Source: CAYLGT01 sp964383465 | GTDB taxonomy: Bacteria; Patescibacteriota; Saccharimonadia; Saccharimonadales; Saccharimonadaceae | DNA length: 13,812 nucleotides | NCBI GenBank assembly: GCA_964383465.1 | Contig: CAYLGT010000020.1 | Span: forward strand, 1 to 13,812 | Direction: 5' to 3' | Shown here: positions 6,937 through 13,767 of the stretch, piece by piece | How the letters are laid out: every line of letters starts with the position of its first letter | Position numbering within the stretch: the stretch's first letter is position 1 | The notes under the pieces: model-generated | The model's database searches: none | Told to the model about the DNA's origin: nothing | The model's input: the letters and a program-made list of their open reading frames with translations, nothing else | Translations under genes and position numbers: made by a program

Positions 6937-8139
6937 ATGAAAATTCTGATGCTAGGCTGGGAACTTCCGCCTTATAACAGTGGTGGTTTAGGCGTCGCTT
7001 GTTATGAACTCGCCAAAGCACTCGCTGGACATGGAGCTGAAATAGATTTTGTTCTTCCAGCAGAAGCTCAGCATGACAACCCGGAGTTCATGCATGTTAT
7101 GAATGCACTTCCTTGTGAGTCGCTTCCTGATGCACGAGAAGTTGATTTGGCTACGGCACTCGCTTCAAAAGACCCCTACACCCACTCATACGACGCTGTC
7201 AGGCGCACCCAAGAACACTACAAGCTTTTTGTCGAACAATACATCGCTGAGCACAAACCGCACGTCATACATGCTAATGACTGGTTGACGCTAGAGGCAG
7301 GTGCTCATGCAAAAAATATCTGCGGCGCACCTTTGATTGCACAAGTTCATGCGACCGAATTTGACCGGGCTGGCGGAAAACGAGGCAACCCCCTGATCCA
7401 TGAGATCGAACAGCATGGTTTGCTCGCTGCAGACCATATAGTTGCGGTTAGCAAAGCAACGAAACGTATCATCATGCGTGAGTACGGCATACCAGCCGAT
7501 AAGATCGAGGTCATCCACAACAGCCACAACAAGTTACCTCCTCACTCTACGGAGCTCATGGAGTACCGGTACATAGAGATGCTCAAAAACGAAGGCTACA
7601 CTGTCGTGGCCACTATCGGACGCCTCACGATTCAAAAAGGCCTCAGTCATTTTCTTCGTGCTGCCGCAAAAGCGTACTCGAGGCACAGTCGCATGGTGTT
7701 TGTGCTAGCGGGAAACGGCGACCAGCGAGACGAGCTCATACGCCTTAGTGCCGATCTGGGTATTTCCGACGCAGTACTCTTCCCAGGTTTCGTCCGTGGT
7801 AAAGCCTGGCGCGACATGTACAACCTGGCCGACGTATTTGTTATGAGCTCAGTCAGCGAGCCTTTTGGACTCACGGCTCTTGAAGCAGCGCAACACAACA
7901 CGGCTATAAGTCTGACGAATCAATCAGGCGTAAGCGAGGTCCTTCAAAACGTACTTCGCTATGATTACTGGGACGAAGACCGGCTGGCAGACCAGCTTAT
8001 CGCCCTGACGAGTTCGAACGCACTAAAAGATGAACTGGCTCGAAACGCTGCGCTCGAAGTTGCTGGTATGTCGTGGGCAAGTGTCGCAAAACAGTTTATG
8101 CACAAATACACCATGGCAGTTGAAGGAGTTCGGCGATGA
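6937..8139 (+). CDS. GT4-family glycosyltransferase, glycogen/starch-synthase-like
   Basis: Retaining GT-B glycosyltransferase, probably making an alpha-1,4-glucan from a nucleotide sugar; 400 residues. The N-terminal acceptor domain starts with MLGWELPPYNSGGLGVACYE (5-24), resembling GT4 enzymes paired with GH57 genes in Bacteroidetes. HANDW (112-116) and HATEF (138-142) follow. The C-terminal donor domain has GRLTIQKG (228-235) with R229 and K234 for the nucleotide phosphates, LAGNGDQRDEL (257-267) and the EX7E motif E308-E316. No signal peptide is seen, so it acts in the cytoplasm. It is first in a four-gene operon and overlaps the GH57 gene by 4 nt. No Shine-Dalgarno is well placed for the ATG at 6937. 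Trehalose or other glucoside synthesis is an alternative; the neighbours favour glycogen-like polymer. Confidence 0.85.
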   Translation: MKILMLGWELPPYNSGGLGVACYELAKALAGHGAEIDFVLPAEAQHDNPEFMHVMNALPCESLPDAREVDLATALASKDPYTHSYDAVRRTQEHYKLFVEQYIAEHKPHVIHANDWLTLEAGAHAKNICGAPLIAQVHATEFDRAGGKRGNPLIHEIEQHGLLAADHIVAVSKATKRIIMREYGIPADKIEVIHNSHNKLPPHSTELMEYRYIEMLKNEGYTVVATIGRLTIQKGLSHFLRAAAKAYSRHSRMVFVLAGNGDQRDELIRLSADLGISDAVLFPGFVRGKAWRDMYNLADVFVMSSVSEPFGLTALEAAQHNTAISLTNQSGVSEVLQNVLRYDYWDEDRLADQLIALTSSNALKDELARNAALEVAGMSWASVAKQFMHKYTMAVEGVRR

Positions 8140-9350
8140 CCAAGCGTTCGATCATGCTTTATTTGCATGTGCATCAGCCTTTTCGTGTTGCACCCTACTC
8201 CGCTTTTGACATAGGCCAGCGCCATGACTACTTCGAAGAGTACGGCGATGTGAGTAACCGCGCCACGTTTAGAAAAGTTGCCGAAAAATCATACTTACCT
8301 ATGAACGCACTGCTCCTTGACTTGCTTCGACAACAGCCTGATTTTTCTTTGTCGCTCAGTATCACGGGTACGTTTATCGAACAGTGTGAACTGTGGGGCC
8401 AGGACGTACTGCGAAGTTTCCAGGAGCTCGTTGCGACGGGTCGGGTAGAAATTGTAGCAGAAACATACCACCACAGTTTGGCATTTTTCTACAGCCGGTT
8501 TGAGTTTGAAAAGCAAGTCCTCATGCACCGCGAAAAAGTACTGGAAGTATTTGGTGTTAATCCAACCGTCTTTCGTAACACCGAGTTCGCCTACAACAAC
8601 GAACTTGCTCAGTGGGCTGACCAAGCAGGCTACAAAGCCATTCTCGCCGAAGGTTGGGATGCCGTTTTGGGTTGGAGAAGTCCGAATTACGTTTACAAAG
8701 CGCCCGAGACTACGTCTCTCAAGTTACTCCTCAAAAACTATCGCCTGAGTGACGATGTAGCCTTTCGTTTTTCAAACCGCGACTGGTCTGAGTGGCCGCT
8801 GACCGTCGACAAGTATATTTCGTGGCTCGACGCACCGAGTGGCGACGAACCGCTTATAAACCTCTGCATGGACTACGAAACGTTTGGCGAGCATCAATGG
8901 GAAGACCATGGCATATTTGAATTCTTCAAATCTATGGTTCCTGCATGGCTCGCAAACAGCGAACACCGGTTCGTAACAGCTTCTCAAGCCGCCACGGAAA
9001 ACGAAGTAAGCGGTGAGCTCTCTTATGAGCATACTGTCACCTGGGCGGATACTGAGCGAGACCTGAGTGCCTGGCTAGGTAACAGCATGCAGCAAGAAGC
9101 TATGAGACACCTCTACGACCTCGAAAACGACATTCTTCACAGTCGAGATAGCGCCCTGATGGCAGACTGGCGCAAGCTTCAAACTTCTGACCACGTGTAC
9201 TACATGTGCACTAAATGGTTTCGTGATGGTGACGTCCATGCCTACTTCAGTCCCTATAATTCTCCTTACGATGCATTTATATACTTTATGAATGCCGTGC
9301 GAGATCTCCGGTGGCGTCTCATGCAGCAAAATCTAGAGGAGAGAAACTAG
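8136..9350 (+). CDS. Glycoside hydrolase family 57, alpha-amylase-like
   Basis: Retaining alpha-glucan hydrolase or transferase of family GH57; 404 residues, no signal peptide, so intracellular. All family regions are visible: HVHQP (11-15), SITGTFIEQ (75-83), FRNTEFAYNN (146-155) with the nucleophile Glu150, MDYETFGEH (245-253) with acid/base Asp246, and ERDLSAWLGNSMQ (307-319). The last motif and the short length match the alpha-amylase-like subgroup rather than the longer GH57 branching enzymes. GAAGGAG lies 7 nt before the ATG, which overlaps the upstream stop as ATGA; the GH15 gene begins 1 nt after the stop. Likely job is trimming or remodelling the glucan made by the GT4 enzyme. Exact bond specificity cannot be read from sequence. 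Confidence 0.9.
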   Translation: MTKRSIMLYLHVHQPFRVAPYSAFDIGQRHDYFEEYGDVSNRATFRKVAEKSYLPMNALLLDLLRQQPDFSLSLSITGTFIEQCELWGQDVLRSFQELVATGRVEIVAETYHHSLAFFYSRFEFEKQVLMHREKVLEVFGVNPTVFRNTEFAYNNELAQWADQAGYKAILAEGWDAVLGWRSPNYVYKAPETTSLKLLLKNYRLSDDVAFRFSNRDWSEWPLTVDKYISWLDAPSGDEPLINLCMDYETFGEHQWEDHGIFEFFKSMVPAWLANSEHRFVTASQAATENEVSGELSYEHTVTWADTERDLSAWLGNSMQQEAMRHLYDLENDILHSRDSALMADWRKLQTSDHVYYMCTKWFRDGDVHAYFSPYNSPYDAFIYFMNAVRDLRWRLMQQNLEERN

Positions 9351-9351
9351 C

Positions 9352-11295
9352 ATGGCTCGCCCAATTTTGCTCAGTAACGGGCAGCTACATGTTGGCCTCA
9401 ACAAGTACGGACTCGTGCATGATTTCTACTTTCCTTATGTCGGACTCGAAAATCATACAGCCGCTAAAGGCTTGCGACACCGCATAGGTGTCTGGGTCGA
9501 TGAAGCGTTCAGCTGGCTCGATGACGGTTCATGGAACACCACCTGCCATTACTATGAAAACGTGTTGGTTTCAAAAATTGTCGCAGAAAGCGAAAGCCTT
9601 GGTGTCAAGCTAGAGTTCGACGACTGTGTCGACAGCGATAACAATGTCTTTATTCGTAACATCCACATCGTCAATTTGCGAGATGAATCCAGACAAGTAA
9701 GACTGTTTTTGCACCAAGTGTTCGTTATCAGCGATTCACATATGAGCGATACCGTCCAGTTCGAGCCAGACCTGAACTGCATCGTCACCTACAAAGGCCA
9801 CCGAACGTTTATGATAAACGCTAGCCACTCTGACGGCAGGCCATTTGATGACTATAGTGTCGGCTTGTTTGGGATAGAGGGACATGACGGCACATTCAAA
9901 GACGCCGAAGACGGTCAGCTGTCGAAAAATGGTGTCGAACATGGCAAAGTTGACTCGGTTCTTGGTCTACATGCAGAGGTAGCGGCTCACAGCTCGCATA
10001 GAGTGTATTACTGGATAGCGGCAGGTAAATCTGCCCGTGAAGCCAAAAAACTCAACCAAGCGGTGCTTGAAAACGGTCCACTTCACCATATACTGAGCAC
10101 TTCACGGTTTTGGTCTGACTGGTCAAAACCTGCCGTCAAAGTCGCCGCACATCTCCCAGAAAAATACCGTCAGCCATTTGTGCGATCAGCCTTGCTCATA
10201 AAAGCGCAGACAGACAAACACGGCGCTGTCATCGCAAGCACCGACACCACAATGCTCAACTACATGCGCGATTCCTACGCCTATGCGTGGCCGAGGGACG
10301 GTGCTTATGCCCTGTGGCCACTGATGCGTCTAGGTTATACCTCTGAACTCATCAATTTCTTCTCTTTCTGTCGGCGTAGCTTGCACGATGACGGTTACCT
10401 GAGTCATAAATACCAGGCAGATGGTGCTCTCGGCTCGTCCTGGCACCCATACACCCATGGTAACCAACCGGCATCTGCACCGATTCAAACTGATGAAACC
10501 GCTTTGCCACTCTTTCTGTTTGGTCAGTACTATCGTTTACACCCCGAAAATGAGCTACTGGTCGGCTTTTATCCGACACTCGTCAAACCTATGGCGAATT
10601 TCCTCGCTAGTTTCGTAGGAGAAGACAAACTCCCCCTGCCTTCGTATGACCTATGGGAGCAAAAGTACCTGACTTCGACCTACACCGCTGCCGTCACGTA
10701 TGGCGCACTGCTCGAAGCTGTACACCTGGCTGAAGCTGCTGGCGACAAAGAAAGCGCGGTGCGTTGGCAGAGTGCTGCAGAAGATATGTACGAAGCGCGT
10801 GACATCTTTTATAACCAAGAGACTGGCTATTTTCACAAGGGCGTTTTTCGTGGGGCAAAAAACCATGAATACAGCTATGACGGCACTATCGACAGTTCGA
10901 GTCTGTTTGGAGCGTTTATGTATGGATACTTCGAGCTCGAGGACGATCGTGTAAAGACTTCCTATAAAACACTTCGCGAAAAACTGTGTCAAAACGAGGT
11001 TGCGATCGTGCGCTACCCTGAGGATGATTACTACCGTTCAAATGCCGCACTTGCCAACCCTTGGCCGGTGACGAGTCTCTGGTATGCGCAGTACGCACTA
11101 GAAATTGGCGATGAAGCATACGCGACAGCCATCCTGGACTGGGTCACAAGTCTCATGACAGAGTCGGGTGTTCTCGCTGAGCAGTACGACCCATTCACCA
11201 AAGAACCACGCTCTGTCAGTCCGCTCACATGGTCACAAGCCGAATACATGAGCGCCCTTCTCGATATGATTTCGGAGGAAACTCATCATGTCTAA
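9352..11295 (+). CDS. Glycoside hydrolase family 15, glucoamylase-like
   Basis: Inverting exo-hydrolase that releases glucose from alpha-glucan ends. The 647 residues hold an N-terminal beta-sandwich (about 1-260, opening with LLSNGQLHVGLNKYGLVHDF) and a C-terminal alpha/alpha-barrel (about 270-640). Substrate-site signature NYMRDSYAYAWPRDGAYA spans 303-320. The general acid is Glu436 in SYDLWEQK and the general base Glu631 in LTWSQAEY. No signal peptide is seen, so it acts on internal glucan. An AGAGGAGA site lies 9 nt before the ATG. The last codons overlap the next gene by 8 nt. Some GH15 members are trehalases or glucodextranases; with a GT4 and GH57 partner, glucan breakdown is the best reading. 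Confidence 0.93.
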   Translation: MARPILLSNGQLHVGLNKYGLVHDFYFPYVGLENHTAAKGLRHRIGVWVDEAFSWLDDGSWNTTCHYYENVLVSKIVAESESLGVKLEFDDCVDSDNNVFIRNIHIVNLRDESRQVRLFLHQVFVISDSHMSDTVQFEPDLNCIVTYKGHRTFMINASHSDGRPFDDYSVGLFGIEGHDGTFKDAEDGQLSKNGVEHGKVDSVLGLHAEVAAHSSHRVYYWIAAGKSAREAKKLNQAVLENGPLHHILSTSRFWSDWSKPAVKVAAHLPEKYRQPFVRSALLIKAQTDKHGAVIASTDTTMLNYMRDSYAYAWPRDGAYALWPLMRLGYTSELINFFSFCRRSLHDDGYLSHKYQADGALGSSWHPYTHGNQPASAPIQTDETALPLFLFGQYYRLHPENELLVGFYPTLVKPMANFLASFVGEDKLPLPSYDLWEQKYLTSTYTAAVTYGALLEAVHLAEAAGDKESAVRWQSAAEDMYEARDIFYNQETGYFHKGVFRGAKNHEYSYDGTIDSSSLFGAFMYGYFELEDDRVKTSYKTLREKLCQNEVAIVRYPEDDYYRSNAALANPWPVTSLWYAQYALEIGDEAYATAILDWVTSLMTESGVLAEQYDPFTKEPRSVSPLTWSQAEYMSALLDMISEETHHV

Positions 11296-11989
11296 ACTTC
11301 TCGCTGGCCTACAAACCATGTTTAGTTCACATAGCGCCATTTACAAAAAATTTGCCGATACCTACGACCTCGTCTATTTCGGCAGAATGCATCTCGCCGA
11401 TGAAGACGAGAGAATGGTCCACGGTATCACAGTGTCGACGCAGCACCAGGACGACCACTACTGTATAGGTACGATTCATGGCTACGACGTCATCGTCCTG
11501 GAAAGAACTGATACTCTGAAGCTCCCTACAACCACGAAGTCTGAACATTATCGTTGGGTGATTATGCAGTTTGATCTAAAAAATCATACTGATCACCCAC
11601 ATGTCTTTCTGGACGGCGGACACCATAACGAGATCTTTTACCAACACTTGTTTATAAAATTTGCTCGACTTATGAAGGTAGATAAAGCGTTGTTTTCAGA
11701 TAAGCTCTTTAACGCTCGCTTTACCGTCTACACCCCACCGGACGTTATCGACGACCTGCCTGTCACACTCACACCGACAATCACCGCCACTATGGCACAT
11801 CATTTCGCCCACCTCGACTTTGAATGGTACCAAGACAAGCTCATTGTTTACAGCACCGGCCGTATGCCTTCAACGCACCTACTTGACCACATGCTGCGGG
11901 CTGGGCACTGGCTAGCGACAGAACTCGACAAAAACAAAACCGGCTTACACCAGATGGTGCAGCCGGAAGATGCTGAACAGCCTGTTTAG
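11288..11989 (+). CDS. Uncharacterised His-rich soluble protein of the glucan operon
   Basis: I do not recognise a named family. The 233-residue protein has no membrane segment or signal peptide. Its composition is unusual: about 20 His (roughly 9%), including clusters NHTDHPHVFLDGGHHNE (about 114-130) and AHHFAHLDFEW. There is one Cys, in HYCIGTIHGYDVIVLERTD. The N-terminal part looks like alternating beta strands and the last 40 residues helical. Translation is strongly linked to the GH15 gene: GGAGGAA lies 7 nt before the ATG, inside the GH15 gene, and the genes overlap by 8 nt. This suggests a role tied to the operon, perhaps glucan-associated or regulatory, but that is inference. Its 3' end overlaps the rpmG stop and holds the rpmG terminator. 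Confidence 0.85.
   Translation: MSKLLAGLQTMFSSHSAIYKKFADTYDLVYFGRMHLADEDERMVHGITVSTQHQDDHYCIGTIHGYDVIVLERTDTLKLPTTTKSEHYRWVIMQFDLKNHTDHPHVFLDGGHHNEIFYQHLFIKFARLMKVDKALFSDKLFNARFTVYTPPDVIDDLPVTLTPTITATMAHHFAHLDFEWYQDKLIVYSTGRMPSTHLLDHMLRAGHWLATELDKNKTGLHQMVQPEDAEQPV
11928..11966 (-). terminator. Intrinsic terminator of rpmG, inside the opposing coding region
   Basis: Read on the minus strand, CCGGCT pairs with AGCCGG (outer 6 bp; 11961-11966 with 11940-11945) around an inner CACC/GGTG stem with a 4-nt loop. TTTTGTTTTTG follows at once (11939-11929). It begins about 20 nt after the rpmG stop. On the plus strand no T-run follows, so it is directional. It encodes part of the C-terminus of the opposing protein. 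Confidence 0.75.
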
Positions 11990-12195
11990 CTCTTGCGAGC
12001 CTTCACTTCGTTGCGGCCGAGGTTCTTTTTGGTCTCTTCGTAGACTTCGTGCTTACGTGTGATTGGGTCATACTTTTTGAGCACCAGCTTTTCAGTCGTG
12101 TTCATAGTATTTTTCTTCACGTAGTACGTACGGTGACCACTCGCTTTACTAACGAGGCCGACGAGTTTGCGCTTTGATTTCGTATTCTTTGCCAT
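11986..12195 (-). CDS. rpmG: 50S ribosomal protein bL33
   Basis: Small protein of the large ribosomal subunit near the E site; 69 residues. It matches bL33 from MAKNTKSKRKLVGLVSKASG through RTYYVKKN, EKLVLKKYDP and RKHEVYEETK (E. coli [21 protein letters not shown]), then has about 12 extra basic residues (NLGRNEVKARKS). It lacks Cys, so it is the zinc-independent form. The ATG at 12195 begins the conserved MAK; a TTG two codons upstream is less likely. No Shine-Dalgarno is visible and a promoter lies only 12 nt upstream. The TAA stop shares two bases with the TAG of the convergent gene. Confidence 0.92.
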   Translation of the reverse strand: MAKNTKSKRKLVGLVSKASGHRTYYVKKNTMNTTEKLVLKKYDPITRKHEVYEETKKNLGRNEVKARKS

Positions 12196-12207
12196 AATCA
12201 ACTATCA

Positions 12208-12236
12208 ACTTTAGCAGATTTACATCTGTTTGTATA
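12208..12236 (-). promoter_or_regulatory. Putative rpmG promoter, very short leader
   Basis: On the minus strand TATACA (12231-12236), a 17-nt spacer and TAAAGT (12208-12213) preceded by TGC, an extended -10. Only 12 nt separate the -10 from the ATG, so the leader would be about 5 nt. A dyad, CAGAT/ATCTG (12215-12219 and 12224-12228), lies in the spacer and could bind a regulator. Confidence 0.5.
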
Positions 12237-12243
12237 GGGTAAT

Positions 12244-12432
12244 TTACTTCTCGTCTTCGAGTGGAATCACCACCCAAAGTATGACGTAGGCGAGTAATCC
12301 TGCGCCGGGCAGCATGATGAGCAGTACTGCGATAAGACGGATGAGCGTCGGGTCTAGGTTCATGTACTCGGCTATGCCGCCACAAATTCCGGCCAGCACA
12401 CGTTCTTTTCTGCTTCTGTAGAGTCTTTTCAT
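12244..12432 (-). CDS. PspC-domain membrane protein
   Basis: A 62-residue protein consisting of a single PspC domain: KRLYRSRKERVLAGICGGIA (2-21), then EYMNLDPTLIRLIAVLLIM and a hydrophobic helix (about 29-56) ending VVIPLEDEK. In Proteobacteria PspC senses membrane stress with PspB and controls PspA; stand-alone copies are common in other bacteria and their role is not settled. The ATG at 12432 was chosen because the domain starts there; extension to 12480 would run through the promoter. No Shine-Dalgarno is seen. It is divergent from the NADAR operon and co-directional with rpmG, with 48 nt between them. Confidence 0.88.
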   Translation of the reverse strand: MKRLYRSRKERVLAGICGGIAEYMNLDPTLIRLIAVLLIMLPGAGLLAYVILWVVIPLEDEK

Positions 12433-12438
12433 ACTCTC

Positions 12439-12447
12439 AGTGTAGCA
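12439..12447 (-). promoter_or_regulatory. Extended -10 promoter of pspC gene, probably leaderless
   Basis: On the minus strand TGC-TACACT (-10 at 12439-12444) ends 6 nt before the ATG, so transcription should start at or next to the start codon. The -35 region 17 nt upstream is weak and overlaps the 12-bp palindrome. Confidence 0.45.
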
Positions 12448-12453
12448 AATACC

Positions 12454-12465
12454 GAAGTTAACTTC
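12454..12465. promoter_or_regulatory. Perfect 12-bp palindrome, candidate operator
   Basis: GAAGTTAACTTC is a perfect inverted repeat. It overlaps the -35 region of the pspC promoter and ends 2 nt before the -35 region of the NADAR promoter, a position where a bound protein could affect both. The winged-helix/NUDIX protein of the same operon is a natural candidate, which is a hypothesis. Confidence 0.45.
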
Positions 12466-12467
12466 AC

Positions 12468-12496
12468 TAGATGGTAACAAATGTTGTCTCTATAGT
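12468..12496 (+). promoter_or_regulatory. Promoter of the NADAR-NUDIX operon
   Basis: TATAGT (12491-12496) with a weak TAGATG -35 (12468-12473) at 17 nt. Predicted start is near 12503, giving a 20-nt leader that contains AAGGAGA (12512-12518). Confidence 0.5.
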
Positions 12497-12522
12497 GCAC
12501 AGCATAAAGACAAGGAGACATC

Positions 12523-13029
12523 ATGAACAGACTAACTCAGAACCGCGACCCGCAGCTCATCGTTAACCAGCCAGGAACAGTCGGCTTTTATGAGCGTGAG
12601 TTCTACCCACTCTCTAACTTCTCTAGTTTTCAAGTTATATGGCGCGGACGATTGTGGCCAACGAGTGAGCATGGCTATCAGGCGTCGAAGTTTATGGGTG
12701 TTCATGAAGAGTTGGTAGAAAAAGTCTTACTCGCTCGGTCTGCACACGAAGCGTTTAAAGTTGCCCGTTCCCACGCCGAGTGCGTTCGAAGCGACTGGGC
12801 CGAAGTCAAAGTCGACGAGATGGCTGATCTGCTGCGCCATAAACTCGGGCAACACGCCTATGTTCGTTCAAAACTCGAAGAAACCGGTGACTGGCTGCTT
12901 GTAGAAGACTCGCCAAAAGATTCATTCTGGGGAATTGGTCCGGATGGACAGGGACAGAATCAGCTTGGTACTATATGGATGAAACTACGAGAGGAGTTAC
13001 GAAGTGGGCAAATCGCCATACAAAGCTGA
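12523..13029 (+). CDS. NADAR-domain protein (YbiA/RibX-like N-glycosidase family)
   Basis: A 168-residue single-domain NADAR protein. Members act on N-glycosidic bonds; known ones include plant and bacterial riboflavin-pathway hydrolases and enzymes removing ADP-ribose from guanine. Motifs visible are FYPLSNFS (27-34), LWPTSEHGYQASKF (44-57) with Glu49 and His50, and FWGIGPDGQGQNQLG (135-149). AAGGAGA lies 4 nt before the ATG. The end overlaps the NUDIX gene by 26 nt, and that gene's GAGGAG lies inside this one, so the two proteins are co-expressed. NADAR with NUDIX points to NAD or ADP-ribose derivative metabolism or repair. Whether the substrate is a riboflavin intermediate or an ADP-ribosyl adduct cannot be told from sequence. 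Confidence 0.9.
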   Translation: MNRLTQNRDPQLIVNQPGTVGFYEREFYPLSNFSSFQVIWRGRLWPTSEHGYQASKFMGVHEELVEKVLLARSAHEAFKVARSHAECVRSDWAEVKVDEMADLLRHKLGQHAYVRSKLEETGDWLLVEDSPKDSFWGIGPDGQGQNQLGTIWMKLREELRSGQIAIQS

Positions 13030-13720
13030 TGCGCACGAAGCACAGATGCAAATCCTTCGGCAGTTACTCCTTCGTGAGTCTGCCTCGTTTTCGGAGCTTA
13101 CAAAAGCCAGCGGTCTTTCAAGTGATCACGCAAACTTCCATGTCAAACAGCTCATTTCGGCTGGCTTCGTAAAACATGTCAGTAAATCGTACGGTACGTA
13201 TGAGCTGACCCGCAGCGGTAAAGAGTACGCCAACCGCATGGATACTGACCAAAACGTCATCGAAAAACAGCCAAAGCTTTCTGTGGTGCTCGACATCGTA
13301 CGAAGCGATGGGAGGCACTTGCAGCAGGAGCGTTTGAAACACCCCTACTATGGCTATTGGGGACGCCCTACCGGCAAAATCCGCTGGGGTGAGACTATGC
13401 TCGAGGCCGCCGCTCGTGAGCTCATGGAGGAAACAGGACTGACGGCTGACCTGACGGTGCTGGGTTTTTACCACAAACTCGACTACAAAGCTGACGGAGA
13501 GCTTCTAGAAGACAAGTACTTCTGCCTCGTCAGGGGCACCAACCCCTCAGGTGAACTTGTCGTCGAAACTGAGGGGCAACGCAATGAATGGCTAACTGAC
13601 GAAGAGTTCGAGGCAAAAGAAAAGCGCTTTGGCAACCTAGACGATGTCAAGCCGCTTATCCGTGACGATGGGCATTTTATCCTCGAAAAGCAATTTACCT
13701 ATCCTGAAGACGACTACTAA
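13004..13720 (+). CDS. Winged-helix/NUDIX hydrolase fusion
   Basis: 238 residues with two domains. Residues about 14-78 form a winged helix: helices through LRQLLLRESASFSELTKASG, recognition helix SSDHANFHVKQLISAG and a wing ending GTYELTRSGKEY. Residues about 90-225 are a NUDIX domain with a perfect box, G124, E130, R138-E139, E142-E143, G145 (GKIRWGETMLEAAAREL then MEETGL). The start is GTG at 13004, supported by GAGGAG 7 nt upstream. The order is the reverse of NrtR (NUDIX first, winged helix last), although the concept of a ligand-sensing regulator may be the same. Because the NUDIX box is intact, it may hydrolyse its nucleotide ligand as well as sense it. It may control its own operon through the palindrome at 12454-12465. 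Confidence 0.88.
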   Translation: MGKSPYKADAHEAQMQILRQLLLRESASFSELTKASGLSSDHANFHVKQLISAGFVKHVSKSYGTYELTRSGKEYANRMDTDQNVIEKQPKLSVVLDIVRSDGRHLQQERLKHPYYGYWGRPTGKIRWGETMLEAAARELMEETGLTADLTVLGFYHKLDYKADGELLEDKYFCLVRGTNPSGELVVETEGQRNEWLTDEEFEAKEKRFGNLDDVKPLIRDDGHFILEKQFTYPEDDY

Positions 13721-13750
13721 AAAAGTGACCCGAGATGGGTCACTTTCGTT
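13719..13750. terminator. Bidirectional intrinsic terminator
   Basis: A 10-bp perfect stem (AAAGTGACCC, 13722-13731, with GGGTCACTTT, 13737-13746) and a 5-nt loop. On the plus strand CGTTTTC follows; on the minus strand the stem ends in a run of six T. It ends the NADAR-NUDIX operon and could also serve a minus-strand gene to the right. Confidence 0.85.
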
Positions 13751-13767
13751 TTCATCATGGAGCATTT

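Noticed and set aside
12208..12236. The CAGAT/ATCTG dyad as a terminator for the pspC gene
   Set aside because: The stem is only 5 AT-rich base pairs with no T-run; it is better read as part of the rpmG promoter region.
12433..12480. Longer pspC product starting at 12480
   Set aside because: The added 16 residues have no PspC similarity and run through the -10 element and palindrome.
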